64,000 nt of DNA from contig OZ038478.1 in the NCBI GenBank assembly GCA_964036315.1, positions 140,724,656 to 140,788,655 of the forward strand, in the 5' to 3' direction. Below, one piece after another: positions 45,241 to 57,612 of the stretch. Position 1 is the first letter of the stretch, and every line of letters begins with the position of its first letter. The stretch is from Acanthosepion esculentum. Taxonomy: Eukaryota > Mollusca > Cephalopoda > Sepiida > Sepiidae. The notes under the pieces were generated by a model. That model made no database searches. It saw nothing but the letters and a program-made list of their open reading frames with translations, and was not told the origin of the DNA. Both the position numbers and the translations under genes were made by a program.

Positions 45241-46356
45241 TCGGTAAAAGCCATTATTGGACCGAAGAAGGTTTTCCAGGGACGTAAAGCAATAGTTTGA
45301 TTTTTTTCATTCGCTTACCTAATATACGCTCTCGGCCACGTAGGACCTACTGATCAGAGTCCGAATAATGCTTTTGAACACACATCTTTCTCGATTCTCA
45401 AAATATACATAATGTATATGCGGGCGAATGTGACACCCGTTGTCCTCTACACATAAAGAACCAACATTTCAGCCTTCAGATCTAAACAGATGTGCTGCTT
45501 GACCTGAACATATGATTCGATCATAGTTGGGAAAGCTTCTTTAGAATCAATAGAATTTCTAACAAAAGTAAATACAGAGAACTGATGCACAGCATTCCAT
45601 AAATTCTCCCATGGTTCACCCTCAGGTTTTGAATTCAGAGTTTTCCATCTCCAAGACTGGCTTCCAACCAAGGTTGAAGAGTACAGTCTGCACTACTATT
45701 TAACGCATAGTTTTGTTGAGAAAACATTCGTCAGTTTCTCATTTAGAGGAGCAATGTATTACAAAACCCCCAACACACATAAAGAGAAAAAACATTTATA
45801 CCAACGCATTTCATTCTGGAACTTTATCAAGGCGTGTGTAGAATCTTCATTTAATAAACAAAAATTATACACAGATGTAACGTGAAGAAAATAAAGTTAT
45901 GCGTTTAAATTCTAATTTAGAGAACCCACTATAATGTTCTAAAACGTTATTGTGTAAAGATAACGTATACTAGATACGAATTGATGAAAGTATTTGACAT
46001 GATCAACGAATGTCAATGTTACTGAAAGATTTTCAATGCTTAAAATTAGATTTCTTCGTGTTAATTCTGTGTAATTATTTAGGTAATACAACTAGAAAGA
46101 TACAAAAATAATACAAAATAATAACTTTCATAATCGCAAGCGATTTAAATGTAAAATTTGGGTAACGAAAAGGTAGAATATGTCCTGGTCTATATTCCAG
46201 AAATGTCCGAAATTCAAGAGACCCATAGCTAGTTGACATTTTTAAAAAACGTTTTCTCATAAATAGTTTTGTCAAAACATGCAACAGATTAAGGCCTCCA
46301 AGAGAAAACTGCTTTAATTTAACCATCATAGATAATCTGTTCAGCGTGCCATCAGC
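45241..46356. other. No recognised gene
   Basis: Contains a 74-codon minus frame (45,447-45,671; PWENLWNAVHQFSVFTFVRN) and a 106-codon minus frame (46,075-46,395), neither of which I can assign. The first has protein-like composition but no start or splice context. AATAAA occurs near 45,854. Confidence 0.4.
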
Positions 46357-46985
46357 ATGACTGATGCTAAACTCCAGGAGACCAACTGCTTGCACCGCCT
46401 TTGTCTTACGCTTTCCACTGACATGAACTGCAGTGATTATATTGAATCAATTGCTATCTCTACTAATAGGGAAGTTGGTTAGACAATATTTCTTGTCGGA
46501 ATTCATCTTGCACATTTGTATATGTATTACTCATCCGTTCAATGAATACGGATACCATAACTGACCTGGTGCTTTTAATATATATAGCGAGATTCTTGAG
46601 AAAATTCAAAGTGTCAGCAATGCAATCGATCCCTATCCGGAATCTTTAATTCAATCACTTTCTTTGTCGTTTCTACAAGTAGTTCCATGGCAAATGATCA
46701 CGTGAGTTTTATTCCTTGGTGTCTTGACTGCATGAATTTAAGTATGCTAATATATTGGCAAATGTATCTCACCTTTTTAGAGTTGAACTACCTAGATGCG
46801 ACCATATGTTTTATTTTAAGTTACTGTTCTCACTTCTCGCCTAGGAAAGTCACGATTCCTTGATTCCCTGTCACCTACAATCTTCAAAAGATTGTATTCA
46901 GCGTCACTCGCTGTCTTCTGTCATCAGGAACCCTGTTCCTTTGTTGTCCTTTCTCCTTCCTTCGCACTAAATTCTTATTTTCTTT
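46357..46985 (+). pseudogene. Jockey-like LINE scraps
   Basis: 46,357-46,475 reads DAKLQETNCLHRLCLTLSTD and DYIESIAISTNREVG, the RT stretch that follows SLRLLGLTF in the fragment at 42,120. About 46,840-46,980 weakly resembles the terminal ORF2 block (VTYNLQK). The sequence between is unrecognisable. Confidence is higher for the first piece. Confidence 0.5.
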
Positions 46986-48095
46986 TATTTAATTTCTTGC
47001 GTCCTAGCGACATTAACGACTTGCTTGATTAAAGAAAAAAGAGGAAAATAAGCAATAGTAATCACAGATTATTTCTGAATAGGATGACAACAGCTTCACA
47101 CTTCCTCCATAGAAACAGGAAAGAAGAAGCATCACAGTCCATCAGTACACGAAGCCTTCATGAATAAGTTATGAGAGACCAGCATGAGAAAACAGCGAAG
47201 TTAACGTTTTTGTTAATATTGCAAAGAACAAGTAAACCAGTCAGAAGAATTGGGACGAAATGACGATATTGTAAGAGCAGAAGGAACTCTTGATTTTAAA
47301 AACTACGCTAAACACAAACAACAACAGAGCGTTTGATGATGAAATAGAAAAGAGGTCATAGGAGAAAATGCAAATCAGATTGCAAATATCATAAAATAGG
47401 ACAGAAATGATCAAAGAGTTCAGTTATCAACGGTGTCGATTATAGAAGTTAATAATTGAGGAAAAACAAGACATCACGAGGAAGCGAATTGATGGAACAA
47501 ATATTAGACATCGAACGTCTCCCTCCCTGATGAAAATATTCAGTGAAAACGTTAAATCCGATGAAGTTCGAAAATTCATTCGTTAAAGACAATGACGGGA
47601 ACCATATCACTAATATTAAACACCTTTAAGACATTGAGAAGTCACTTAAAAAAAACAGGGGGACAAAATCCCTGTTAACCTGTTGCTATTCCTTCGAAAA
47701 ATATTACCCACTATCGCAGACCATAGAATTAAACCAAGCTGTGAAAGATATATTTTAATCACAGAGAGCTTATCAGAGAAATCGATATTCTCCAGGCTCA
47801 TAGATGCAGTGAATGTAGTGAATGAAAAAACAAGGTATTTAAAACATGACTTAATATGTCACAAATCTGTCTTCGACACTAATTCGTAATAATTTCATCA
47901 AAATCCCCCAAAGTTTATATAAGAAGTTGAAGTCAGAATGGTGTTTACTACTTATTAATTCAAATCTGGCTATCAAAATCAGAGGTGTTGAAACTGAAAA
48001 GTTCCAGAGCAAAATAGAATCTACAGAAGCTAATGGCATAAATAGTGCCTATATCAGAATAAAGTAAAATGACATTAATAAGAACATCCCACGTA
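46986..48095. other. No recognised gene
   Basis: A-rich with several short Lys/Arg-rich frames on +, e.g. 47,683-47,889. No known motif. It may be an old, unidentifiable element. Confidence 0.4.
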
Positions 48096-48097
48096 TA

Positions 48098-49036
48098 CTG
48101 TGCTGTTCGATAAAAGTGACTCACCTGATTTTTTCATTTAAACATTTTTTCGCCTATTGTTTTGGGAGTCAAACTAATTTTTAATCTTTCCAATATAAAA
48201 ACCCCTTCATCACCACTTAGGAAAAAGCTCTCCCTGATTCTCTTGATAATTATAATTTTGTATATAAATGAGATTTAGGGAAAAACTCTGTGCCAAAAAA
48301 AGTGACTCACATATTTCCTGCAACTAGTAATCAATAGAAACATAACCGAACAGCTTTAAATAAAGAATAATAGAGGTATAATTTATTTATAATAGGTAAT
48401 GGAGTTCGAAATATTTAATAATCTATGGGTCCTTCTTTATTTTGAATAACCTTTTCAACCCTTTTTGGCATTCAGGTGATTAGGTTCTGGCAAATCTCAT
48501 CCCAAGCATTGAATTCCATTCGGATATGAAATTCACAATCAAATCCTCTTTGTTGCTCAACTGCTTTCTCGAGAGCCTGTACTTTATAATGCTCCATACG
48601 TTTTCTCTGGGGTTGAGGTCAGGAGATTGGGGCGGCTTTGTCATAACACTCACCTGCTTCTCATCAAAGTATTCCTTCATCAATTTTGATTTGTGACAGG
48701 GAGCCTTATCCTGCATAAAAATGAGCTTGGTGGGGTCTATTTGCACCCTTTCACAGAAGGGAGCAGACAAGACACTAAAATTCTCTTGTACTGCTGGCTC
48801 CTGAGGGTCTTTTCAATAGGTTTTAAGAAACTAGTTCCATGAAAAGAAAAGCATCCCCAGAACACTATACTGAACGGATGCTTGACAGTACTTACTGCTA
48901 AATTCAAAGAGCTTTCAAAGCTTCTTCTTCGGATTTTTGATCGCTTATCCTTTGAATTTAGCTCAACTATCGTTTCATCGGAGAAGAGAACATTTATTAA
49001 AAATATCAAGTGAGTCATTTTTATCGAACAGCACCG
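48098..49036 (-). mobile_element. Internally deleted Tc1-like transposon
   Basis: Ends are inverted repeats of about 32 bp (CTGTGCTGTTCGATAAAAGTG at 48,098 and its near-complement ending at 49,036), each outside flanked by TA, the Tc1 target. The transposase is on the minus strand: VLFSDETIVELNSKDKRSK (first Asp) and KHPFSIVFWGCFSFHG at 48,990-48,840, then after a frameshift FMQDKAPCHKSKLMKEYF (second Asp) and PPQSPDLNPRENVW (third acidic residue Glu) at 48,720-48,590. The helix-turn-helix DNA-binding half is absent: the right repeat abuts the SDE motif. A second AGTGACTCAC at 48,301-48,310, 186 bp inside the outer one at 48,115-48,124, looks like the inner direct repeat of an IR/DR end. Confidence 0.82.
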
Positions 49037-49039
49037 TAG

Positions 49040-51127
49040 AACATTCATACTGCTAAGTTGCTAAATCAAACATGCCTCAACAAGGGATCTATGCACATGT
49101 TATAGATTGCCATAAAATTAAAGTGGAAGTTTGTGAATGCGGCTGACAGTATTTCCGACTAGAAAGTTGAAGATAAAAACCAGAATAACAACGTATTGGG
49201 AGGGGAGGTAATAAAAGTCACAATGGTGGAGAACTTCAGAAATTGAGAACTTCATTAGGAGATACTTAAGATGCCAGCAAATGTAACCACTTGACAATTG
49301 TTAGTTTGAATAATTTTAAGGTACTTATTAGACGATATGGCATTGGCGAAAATCGTCAATTACACTGTACGACGCTATATAAATAAGTTTTACATACAGT
49401 TGTGCTACGTGAGGCTTGACAGGGGAAGATGAAGAAAACGATGATTTGTACTATCGAAAAGAATCATAACATAAATTGAGCAAAATATATCCCTACATCA
49501 TAAATAGCAGCTTGTGAAAGATGTAAAACATTACAGATATCACTATTCATCATCCGATTATGATGGTAATTATTCGAACATTTGCGGCGATTAGTTGGGC
49601 AATACTCTCTTCGTAACGGTTTTATTTCGAGACGAGCAAAGCAGTATATTTTCGTGGAAGAGTGCAAACAACCACAGAATAGACACTAAGCAACAACAAG
49701 AACTGTCAATAAAATTATATCATTCTTTGTAAAAATCCTTGAAGAGCTTAAATGACTTGCAGCACTTTCATGAATTATCGCAGGACAGGAAGGTTTAAAG
49801 AGGACTGATAAGAGTTATTTTGAAAGTTGCTGAAGACGAGGAATCACACTGATTTGAGGTGCGCCGTCAATTTGAATCAGCACTGATGATGAGGACTTTC
49901 GTGTATAAATGATATTTACGGAATAATTTATATCTGAATTTTTTTTTAATCATTGTATCACAAACAAAGGCAATAAAGCAAGTATGACATACGGGGTTAC
50001 TGACTGTGAAAAAATATGAAAATGTTATATGATTACAGTTTGTATGAATGTATTGATGTTAAATGTGATTTACGTATAAACTTGATTTTGATCATACGAC
50101 AAATTAAAATTATTAATAATTAAGAACATTAATCCGTGGGTTTATCACTGTGTTGATGATAGTCGCAGAAGAAAAGTGAAAGAAATCATACACAAAGTAT
50201 TATCCGAAAGCAAAAATAAATTAACTGTAAAAAAGAATGCATGATTTACATAAACAATACATGAGCTACGTATTGGCATCTTCAAAATAATGTGGGTAGA
50301 AGTATTTAGTAGGTAGGGTAGTAACAAAAGATATATAGTGGGACACAAATCCAAAGGCAGGTTAGAAAAGTGGAAATCGACTTCCAGAAATTAAGGAAAG
50401 TGTAAAAAGATAAGAACATTTCTCAAGAGACTAAGAAAAGGAGTCCTGATCTTTTATGCAATACCTCGTCTCCTAAATAGCAATGAATATTGTACTACCT
50501 CCGCACAGACGAACACGAGATGGTCGCCTAATATAACAGACTACAATGCTATATAAACAACACAATACACTTCCAGCAACGAGTATGTTTTAAGGAAATA
50601 TGAAACTCAAGAATTATTAGTTATATCAAGAGATTTACACATTATATGAAGCATAATAAGGATTAGAGACTCTAACACTGACATCATACTGAAGGCGAGA
50701 GAAGCCGCGAATGCCCTATTTAATGCGTTGTCATGATTAGATGACAGAGCAGATAATGTTACTTTGTGCTGTGAGTTGGCAGAGTTATGATCACCCACGT
50801 GTAGAAAAGACTTCATAAAAAAAACATTTTGATTTGTTATGTTGGATAAGCATGTTTGTTTCAGTGGAAAAGATTATTCATTTTTGATAAAAATAATCTC
50901 ATTAGCTGCAATGGAGTACACCCGACACAGAACAAGGCGGTAGCGTGTTCCAGTGTTTCATTTGTTTTTAATCATTTGACCTAAATCAAGGCCATAAAGC
51001 CACTGAGACACAAATGGTTACTGAATGTTAGCGAGTCTGAGAAAAAAAAGAAAAATAGAATTAACGAGAGAGAATATTAAAAAAATAATAATTAAGGTAG
51101 AATTTAACAATTGGAATTGAATTTAAA
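49040..51127. other. No recognised gene
   Basis: AT-rich, without microsatellites of note or domain-like frames. I see nothing assignable. Confidence 0.5.
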
Positions 51128-51430
51128 TTATTGAAGATAATAGTTGACTGGGAAGCAGGTAGCCGGAAATTTTGTTTTATAAGTGATAAGTGCAATAGAA
51201 TAAACTCTTAGCATAGAACTTACGGTTCCATCTAGCCATTTCAAATGGAAAATAATGAAACCGTATCGCCAATCTTGTACTGCGCTTATGTTAATAAATT
51301 TTAGATAGCACAGATGATAGCTCACCAGAACAATTACCATGAAAATATTTATAACGAAAATGACAGAGAAGCTACATTACGGCGGTGAAAAATGACAGAA
51401 AATGTAATACCTTTTATATATAATTAAAAA
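51128..51430 (-). pseudogene. Jockey-like LINE 3-prime end, copy 3
   Basis: Same block as at 31,140 and 36,383. Shared DNA includes CATAGAACTTACGGTTCCAT, ATCTAGCCATTTCAAATGG and TTGTACTGCGCTTATG. Protein text is poor but PATCFPVNYYLQ remains. Confidence 0.6.
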
Positions 51431-52576
51431 GGTAGACGTCTGACCGAAGTTCAAACTCAATTACTAGCTTCTGTTTTCAACACGTCTAGCATATCGCAGT
51501 TGTCTGAAACTTGCCAGCTCAAAACGCTTTGAAGAGATTATGATATACAAAGAAATTATGTGCATTTTAAGCTATTGATAAAGCCTCCTAAATATATCAT
51601 GTGCAATTATTTAAATTAAATAATTATACACGATTTATTCACGAGGCTTTATTAAGTTTGACTCAAAGTCAAATTGGTGAAACGGTCATAGGTAGTTCTC
51701 ACTAGAGAATTAAGATACTAACGAGATATGCTTGCTAATAATTTTACTTAATAGAAAATTTTCGCATTCATTGACCGAGAAGCCAGTTCTTCTGTAGGTT
51801 AGAATTTATAAAATCTTTCTTTTAAAATATTTTTTCAAGAAAATAGTTTTCTCAAGTGTAGTAGCTGTTATCGCTCTTTCCAGTATTGATGGGGCTTTAC
51901 TTTCTAACATTTTCTTTGAAGTAGTTGATTAGGTCATTAATTTCTCTTCGAGTTACATATGATATCCATTTTAGTTGTGGCAACTGTTGATAGTACTCAT
52001 ATAATGTCGCTTCTTTTGTTGTGAGTATGCAGCGCCAGTCTCAAAATTTAAAAACAGCACAGTCTCTACCTAGACACGTAGGCTTCAATCGCACAAAACC
52101 ATTTTAACCATTGATCTTATAAAACTATTGTATACAACTGATAGTTTGTATATTGCTGAATGGGTTTAGGGTCATGTATGGCATGCATATGAAAATCTCG
52201 ATCTCAAATGGATATTTAAGTATATGACTCGAGTTTTAAGGTTAACGTTTTGATTTTGTGGTTTGGGGCGAAACTACCTCTGGCGCAACATATTCTATGT
52301 TCTATTTCCATTTCTCCTTCAATCAATTTATTATAACTGATCCATAAGTCGAAGTATTTGAAGTGTTTATTTATTTACTAATTCCACGTCTTGAACATTT
52401 ATTATGGATTCATGGCATAAAATTTAAATTTTATTTGAAATTTTGGAAAAAGATTCTAAAAATGTATCAAAGCAGATCTAGGTTACCGAGATTAAACCAG
52501 TAGAAAACTCAGTGAGTATCAAACGATATTCTTGCTGTTGTTGTTGATGTTTGCGAGATTATATTAGCCATTTCTC
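51431..52576. other. No gene assigned
   Basis: AT-rich. On the minus strand, about 52,060-51,870, one frame reads RCILTTKEATLYEYYQQLP and NDLINYFKENVRK, protein-like but not assignable. Confidence 0.4.
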
Positions 52577-52699
52577 CAGAGAAAGTGTTTTCAACAGGGG
52601 CCATATGGATCCCTTATGTGCCTTGAGATATTTTCAGGTGCCATAAGGCCAAGTTTGAAAAATGGGAGGTCACGAAGTGGCTCAAAACATTTAGGATCC

Positions 52700-52768
<69 letters not shown>

Positions 52769-53909
52769 ATCATAAATAATTATTATTTAAAGTAAAATAT
52801 TAAATTTATTATTAAGTTAAAAATTAAATTAATCTAGGCCATGTCGCTAACATAAACATTTAAATATTTATTTATTGTCATTTTTTCAACTGCTCTATGC
52901 AATATGGTCGTTTTAGTTTTCAATTTATTCAAATTTAAAACTCATAATATAAAGTTCAAATTAAGGTATGTTTTCATCACCTTGTCTTTAAATTATGAAT
53001 AACTAAATGCTCTAAACAAAGAGCTCCTAGGAAATTATAAGGAGGCAATTAACGCATTTAACAGGAAACTAATGATCTTGGTTGAACCTTGGGAGACGGG
53101 AGTGTGCAAAGTTTCCTTCCTGAGAAAATATATCCACCCAGCTACTTGACGATGACCTAGCAGTGTATACTGATCATTTGTAGCAGTTGCATGAATGATA
53201 TGAAAACTCGTTTCTCTGATCTACTCCAAATGACAATGCCGCGCTGCTTTGTGGGTCCCCTCATTGCTGATTCATTTGAAGTTGATATTGAACATCAAAA
53301 TAACACAGCAGCTCAAGCGAGGTTCAAGAGTGGAGGATACCGGAAGCTGTGGATAAATGAAGACATTCAGAAGAAGAACCTAATACTCTGGAAAGATGTG
53401 AAGTTGCTCTTACTCACTTTTCCAACATCTCCCTTGGTTGAAATTGGTTTTAGCTGGATAAATGCATCTGCTGTCAAAGACTGCAAATTGCTTTGACGTA
53501 GAAAAAAGAGAAAATAGGCCATTTATGTATCTCTCTCCGGTGGATTTCAAGCCAAACATTGACAATTTGGCAGCCCTGTACTATTCACAATGATCCCATT
53601 GAAAACATACAAGATAGAACTAACAGTAAATTATTTTTTTGTTTTGTTAATAAATGGGGATATTCAAATAAAATATTTATCCAAATAAGATTATTCTTTG
53701 ATTTACCACTGGAGTTAATGCTTTGAAGTCATAGTACTATCCAAACTAGAATCTTAAATAGTCCTACTTCCCTAGATGTATTAAGTTGAGAAACGGGGCA
53801 AGGGCAGGGGAAGAGGGATAAAAACTCAAGTTGCCATAAAGGGTCATAAAGATCTCGCATTGGATTGAAGGAGGCTACGACTAGAATAAGGTTGAGAAAC
53901 ATTGCTCTA
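52577..53909 (+). mobile_element. hAT transposon relic (ZBED5/FAM200-type transposase)
   Basis: Ends are imperfect inverted repeats: CAGAGAAAGTGTTTTCAAC at 52,577 and, reversed from 53,909, TAGAGCAATGTTTCTCAAC, like hAT CAGNG ends. Between 52,990 and 53,590 on + are the C-terminal parts of a hAT transposase of the kind domesticated as ZBED5/FAM200: LNKELLGNYKEAINAFNRKL, then 53,191-53,496 MKTRFSDLLQMTMPRCFVGP, GYRKLWINEDI, LLLTFPTSPLVEIGFSWINA (dimerisation segment, families read AFPTSYLVEKGFS), and FKPNIDNLAALYYSQ after a frame break. The BED finger and catalytic core are missing. A (TA)n tract at 52,702-52,767 sits inside. No 8-bp duplication was found. Confidence 0.72.
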
Positions 53910-54059
53910 GAGCAGGCCCCTAAATGAATATATCGTGTCGATATTTAAGTTAGCTTACAGGGCCAAAGAGCAAGAAATATGTTGATACAAATTTTCATTA
54001 AGAAAACAGGATTTTGCACCGTATATAGTAGCTACTTGAAAAAGTTGTTGTCATTTTGA

Positions 54060-54121
<62 letters not shown>

Positions 54122-55680
54122 AATCAATAAAATTTGTACATAGGAAATATGTTAAAATAAAATATATGTTGATTATGCATCAGGAAATAAAATGTGATTT
54201 TTTTCCGAGATAAAAGCACCTACATGGCAAGAAAATACTGAATAGTCATAATTATCAATGTAATGGCTATATAATAGTATGTTTCTAAGAAAAGTATAAA
54301 ATAGCATTAAAACGTTTAAGATTGTTAACCAGTATTTTTCTTATATTATTTTCTTAAAATATTATCTTAGAAGAGATGGTGGGTTATAAACGTCTACTCT
54401 TTCATGAATCAATGTTAACATTGATATGTTACAAAGTTTAACGCTAAGCAAGACAGTTCTATACAATATAAATATACTTTTATTCAAAATAATTAAACAA
54501 TTATTCACTAGTATAAATATGTGTGTTTCAAATATTGCAAATATAAATTCCAGTGTAGCTTTTACAGGTTATCAATTCAATGCTTCACGATAAATCCAAA
54601 GCATGCGAAAGTGTAAGATCAAACCTTAGTAAAGAAAATATATCTACAGTAATGAGGATGATTGAAAAGGAAAAACACATCTCAGGAAATTTAAGAGATA
54701 AGGAATACTTCATACGTCAGTATAACCGCAAATGTTCTTAAAAATATCACCCAATTCAAAGATAATTTTGTATAGAATAAATCTAGCAATAATGAAGAAA
54801 GTGATCGCAAACTCAAATAATTAATCGAAAACATGCTAAATGTTGATACTAGTTTGATTAAAAAATTCATTTTTTCAACCGATAAAAAGAACTTATTCGA
54901 AACAGTCAACTGAAAGGCTGAAGGTTTTTATTATTATTATTAATAGTAATAATAATCATAATAATAATGATTTTCAATGAAAGATTCTAGTTCGACTTCC
55001 CGAAGGAATATAATCTGATTTTCATCTTAATGCGAGATAACATTTGTTATCCATTATGAATTCGTATTTGACCAGTTTTTTTTCGTTGACAAAACATTGC
55101 TTAATTTACGCATGAAACGCCAACTGCAAATCGCACAAAACCGTCTCATCGAAAAGAAGATGAAAATGTAACATTTTAGGTGCCATTTCCTTAAGAGTAA
55201 TCATAGCATATCACTTTATTGTTCGTACGTATAATGCCACCTTATTTGTAATATTAATGTCAATACTTCTTCCCAAACTCGAAAGTAACGAGAAAATTAT
55301 AATAATGGGCATTCTGAAATTACACTATGAGTCGTACTAATTGCAATTACATGTAATGTAGTGTCCGATTCTTGTCACCTTTTGTTAAGCCCAACCAAAA
55401 AAGCTTTCACTTCTTTAAAAGTAATATTTTCTACTGCTCCTGAAGCTTCATGCAATTAAAAACAAGCTTACTCGGATTTGGGAGGATTTTTACATTGCAC
55501 AAGAATATTTTACGAAAAATATTTGGCCAAACTCCAATATACACATCTATGTTATTATCAATTTTTTTTAAATATTTAAGTGCAACACAATTCCTTTGAT
55601 TTTACTTTATATCTGTCCATCATTTTCCAAATAATAAATCATTACAAAACCGAAACATTAACTTGAAACTAGAGTAATGT
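53910..55680. other. No recognised gene; (TA)n at 54,062-54,119
   Basis: AT-rich intergenic sequence with one long TA tract and an ATT/ATA microsatellite near 54,928-54,970. No domain seen. Confidence 0.5.
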
Positions 55681-55719
55681 TCGTAAATAACTTCCTCAAA
55701 GGTATGTTGGGTTATTTTG

Positions 55720-56345
55720 TGTACATGATGTAACTAGTGAGACAACCAAAATGAGCTGACTCATTTTATAGTTTATCAAGAGGAGGTTAACCAATCAGGA
55801 GACGTGGAATATTCGATCCGATGTGTATAAAGGCTGTCATTTTGTTTGTTTCTTGACGGAATATCCACTGCCAACCTCTGATATAAAATACCTGCAGAAC
55901 TACGCTGTTGCTGTTACATTGAACAAATTACTTCCTACTTCCACTAAAACTAACAGCACAATTATAGCTATTTATAATGTGGTCTGCGATGGAAGACCAG
56001 TGCGTATTGGTCAAAATGTCCGAGGGAGTGTAATTAAGGTTTTCGGATTTTCACTGGAACGTGTTGTTTTATTCTAAGATCTAGCCTTTGCGTCGTTCTC
56101 CCTATGTAGTGCGAACCGCAACTGTATTTAAAGCAATAAATTAATGAACTATTATGATGTGGTGGGAGAACATCCTTACGCATAGACGGAAGGACAGGCC
56201 TGGCAGAGAAAACAACACGAGTGTTAGCGGAAAAGTAACAATATCGAACTGCGGTAGAAACCATCTTGGCAAACCTATCACTGATACTAACTAGCCAAGG
56301 AAGGCGTAGGTACACAGGATATCTTTTTACTATAGTAGGTTTCAC
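55720..56345 (-). pseudogene. Penelope-like GIY-YIG endonuclease end
   Basis: Minus frame 56,345-56,034: VYLRLPWLVSISDRFAKMVS, STAVRYCYFSANTRVVFSAR, KDVLPPHHNSSLIYCFKYSC and GSHYIGRTTQRLDLRIKQHVP, the conserved C-terminal stretch of Penelope-like elements, including the YIGRT and Arg of GIY-YIG nucleases. The text goes on in another frame past 56,034 (SIADHIINSYNCAV). This is a different family from the one at 34-36 kb (no CNCRNP-type linker). RT is missing. Confidence 0.75.
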
Positions 56346-57612
56346 TTTGAACAGGTAGAAAAGGAAGAAGTAAAAAAGGGCCTATCATAACAAGGGCCCT
56401 CTTAGGACTTCTAATGAAGTTGGACAATATAGAGGGCAAATCAGTGGAGGACCCTCGGAATTTTCTCCACACCCCAGGAGTAATCACCTGCGTGAGGCTA
56501 CACGGGGGCTTACTTAAAATATGGAGCCATTTATCTGAGGCAAAGGAAGCATATGCAAACATTAGGATGTTTGAACTGGACAATTCCAATTTGAAGAAAC
56601 TTATGAATTTTTGTGCCGGGGGGGGGGTCCCTGTTTTGCTACATCCCTCTTTAAATAGGGTTGTTAAACTAACGTACCATACGGACGTTGGCGGTATTGT
56701 CCTAGATGGTCGGATGACGACGGAGTTGGGAACAATGTGCCTGGGACAATCCTTCGGGGTCCTTACTAACGCAGATTTCCGCCCGGTATGTGAGTAGGTT
56801 AATTCTTACGTTTCTACTTTCAGGCGGTGTGGCCTTGGTTTAGAAGAAACGGCTTCGCACGCCTTCTACCATTGTCCCCGGGTCCGTCCCTTATGGGACC
56901 ATGTCGGCGAGTTGACGGCTCGTCTCGCTCCCGAAAAGCTCGTGCTCATGGATCGCGCATATGAGTGGGGCAATGTGTCGACCCCGTATTCTGGGGTGAA
57001 ATGAATGGTGTTTCTGACGCTGTTGGCCACGGCCAGAATGGTGATCTGGACGACGCGAGAGGATGAAGTCTTGCGGGGTAACCGTCTTTCTCATCAGGAT
57101 CTAATCCGATTCTTTGAGCATCAGCTCAAGATGAAGATTAGAACTGATAGAAAACGCTTGCATTCGACAGTCTTTAGCGAAAGGTGACTGACTGAGGCGA
57201 GCTTGATTCGTTTGAACGGGACTAGCCTTGATTTTCGATTTTAAGTCAACCTACGTCACATCGGGCTGGTTAGCAGTGGCGCACTCCGCTTGGTTAGGTT
57301 AGACAAGCTTTCTGTAACGAGTTAATGTGAGTAAGTGTTGTTCCCGGCCTGTTTCCGGTCGCATCTTTGGTTATCATCCAAAGTGAGATTCCCAACCTCC
57401 GCAGTTTGATCTGGCTCCCTTTTCTTTTATCTCAGCTGGGTCAGCTTTTGATTTTTCCATCTCCGTATAATTTGCTTCCTTTTCTCACTCCCTTCGCGAG
57501 AGAGCTTCTTGATTCTGCATAATGTGCAGAATACAAAGGCCTCTCTTTTTTGAGGGTTGGACGGACCCTACTAACATTAGTTATATTTAGTTAGTCTTCG
57601 TTGATATCTAGT
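56346..57612 (+). pseudogene. Tx1-like LINE, copy B: ORF1 part joined to ORF2 end
   Basis: 56,414-56,797 reads HTPGVITCVRLHGGLLKIWS, HLSEAKEAYANIRMFELDNS and an unassigned tail (TDVGGIVLDGRMTTELGTM); the first part also exists inverted at 61,905-62,100, so I take it as ORF1. At about 56,823 it changes to the ORF2 C-terminus (RRCGLGLEETASHAFYHCPR, VRPLWDHVGELTA, then REDEVLRGNRLSHQDLIRFF) plus part of the 3-prime UTR, with the middle of the element lost. A zinc-ribbon-like Cys/His set (C..EETASHAFYHC) matches Tx1 ORF2 ends. Truncated at about 57,612, where copy A starts. Confidence 0.65.

Noticed and set aside
56785..56823. Tiny intron in LINE copy B (GTATGTGAG ... TTTCAG)
   Set aside because: Only about 38 bp; it coincides with the internal-deletion joint and is more likely chance.
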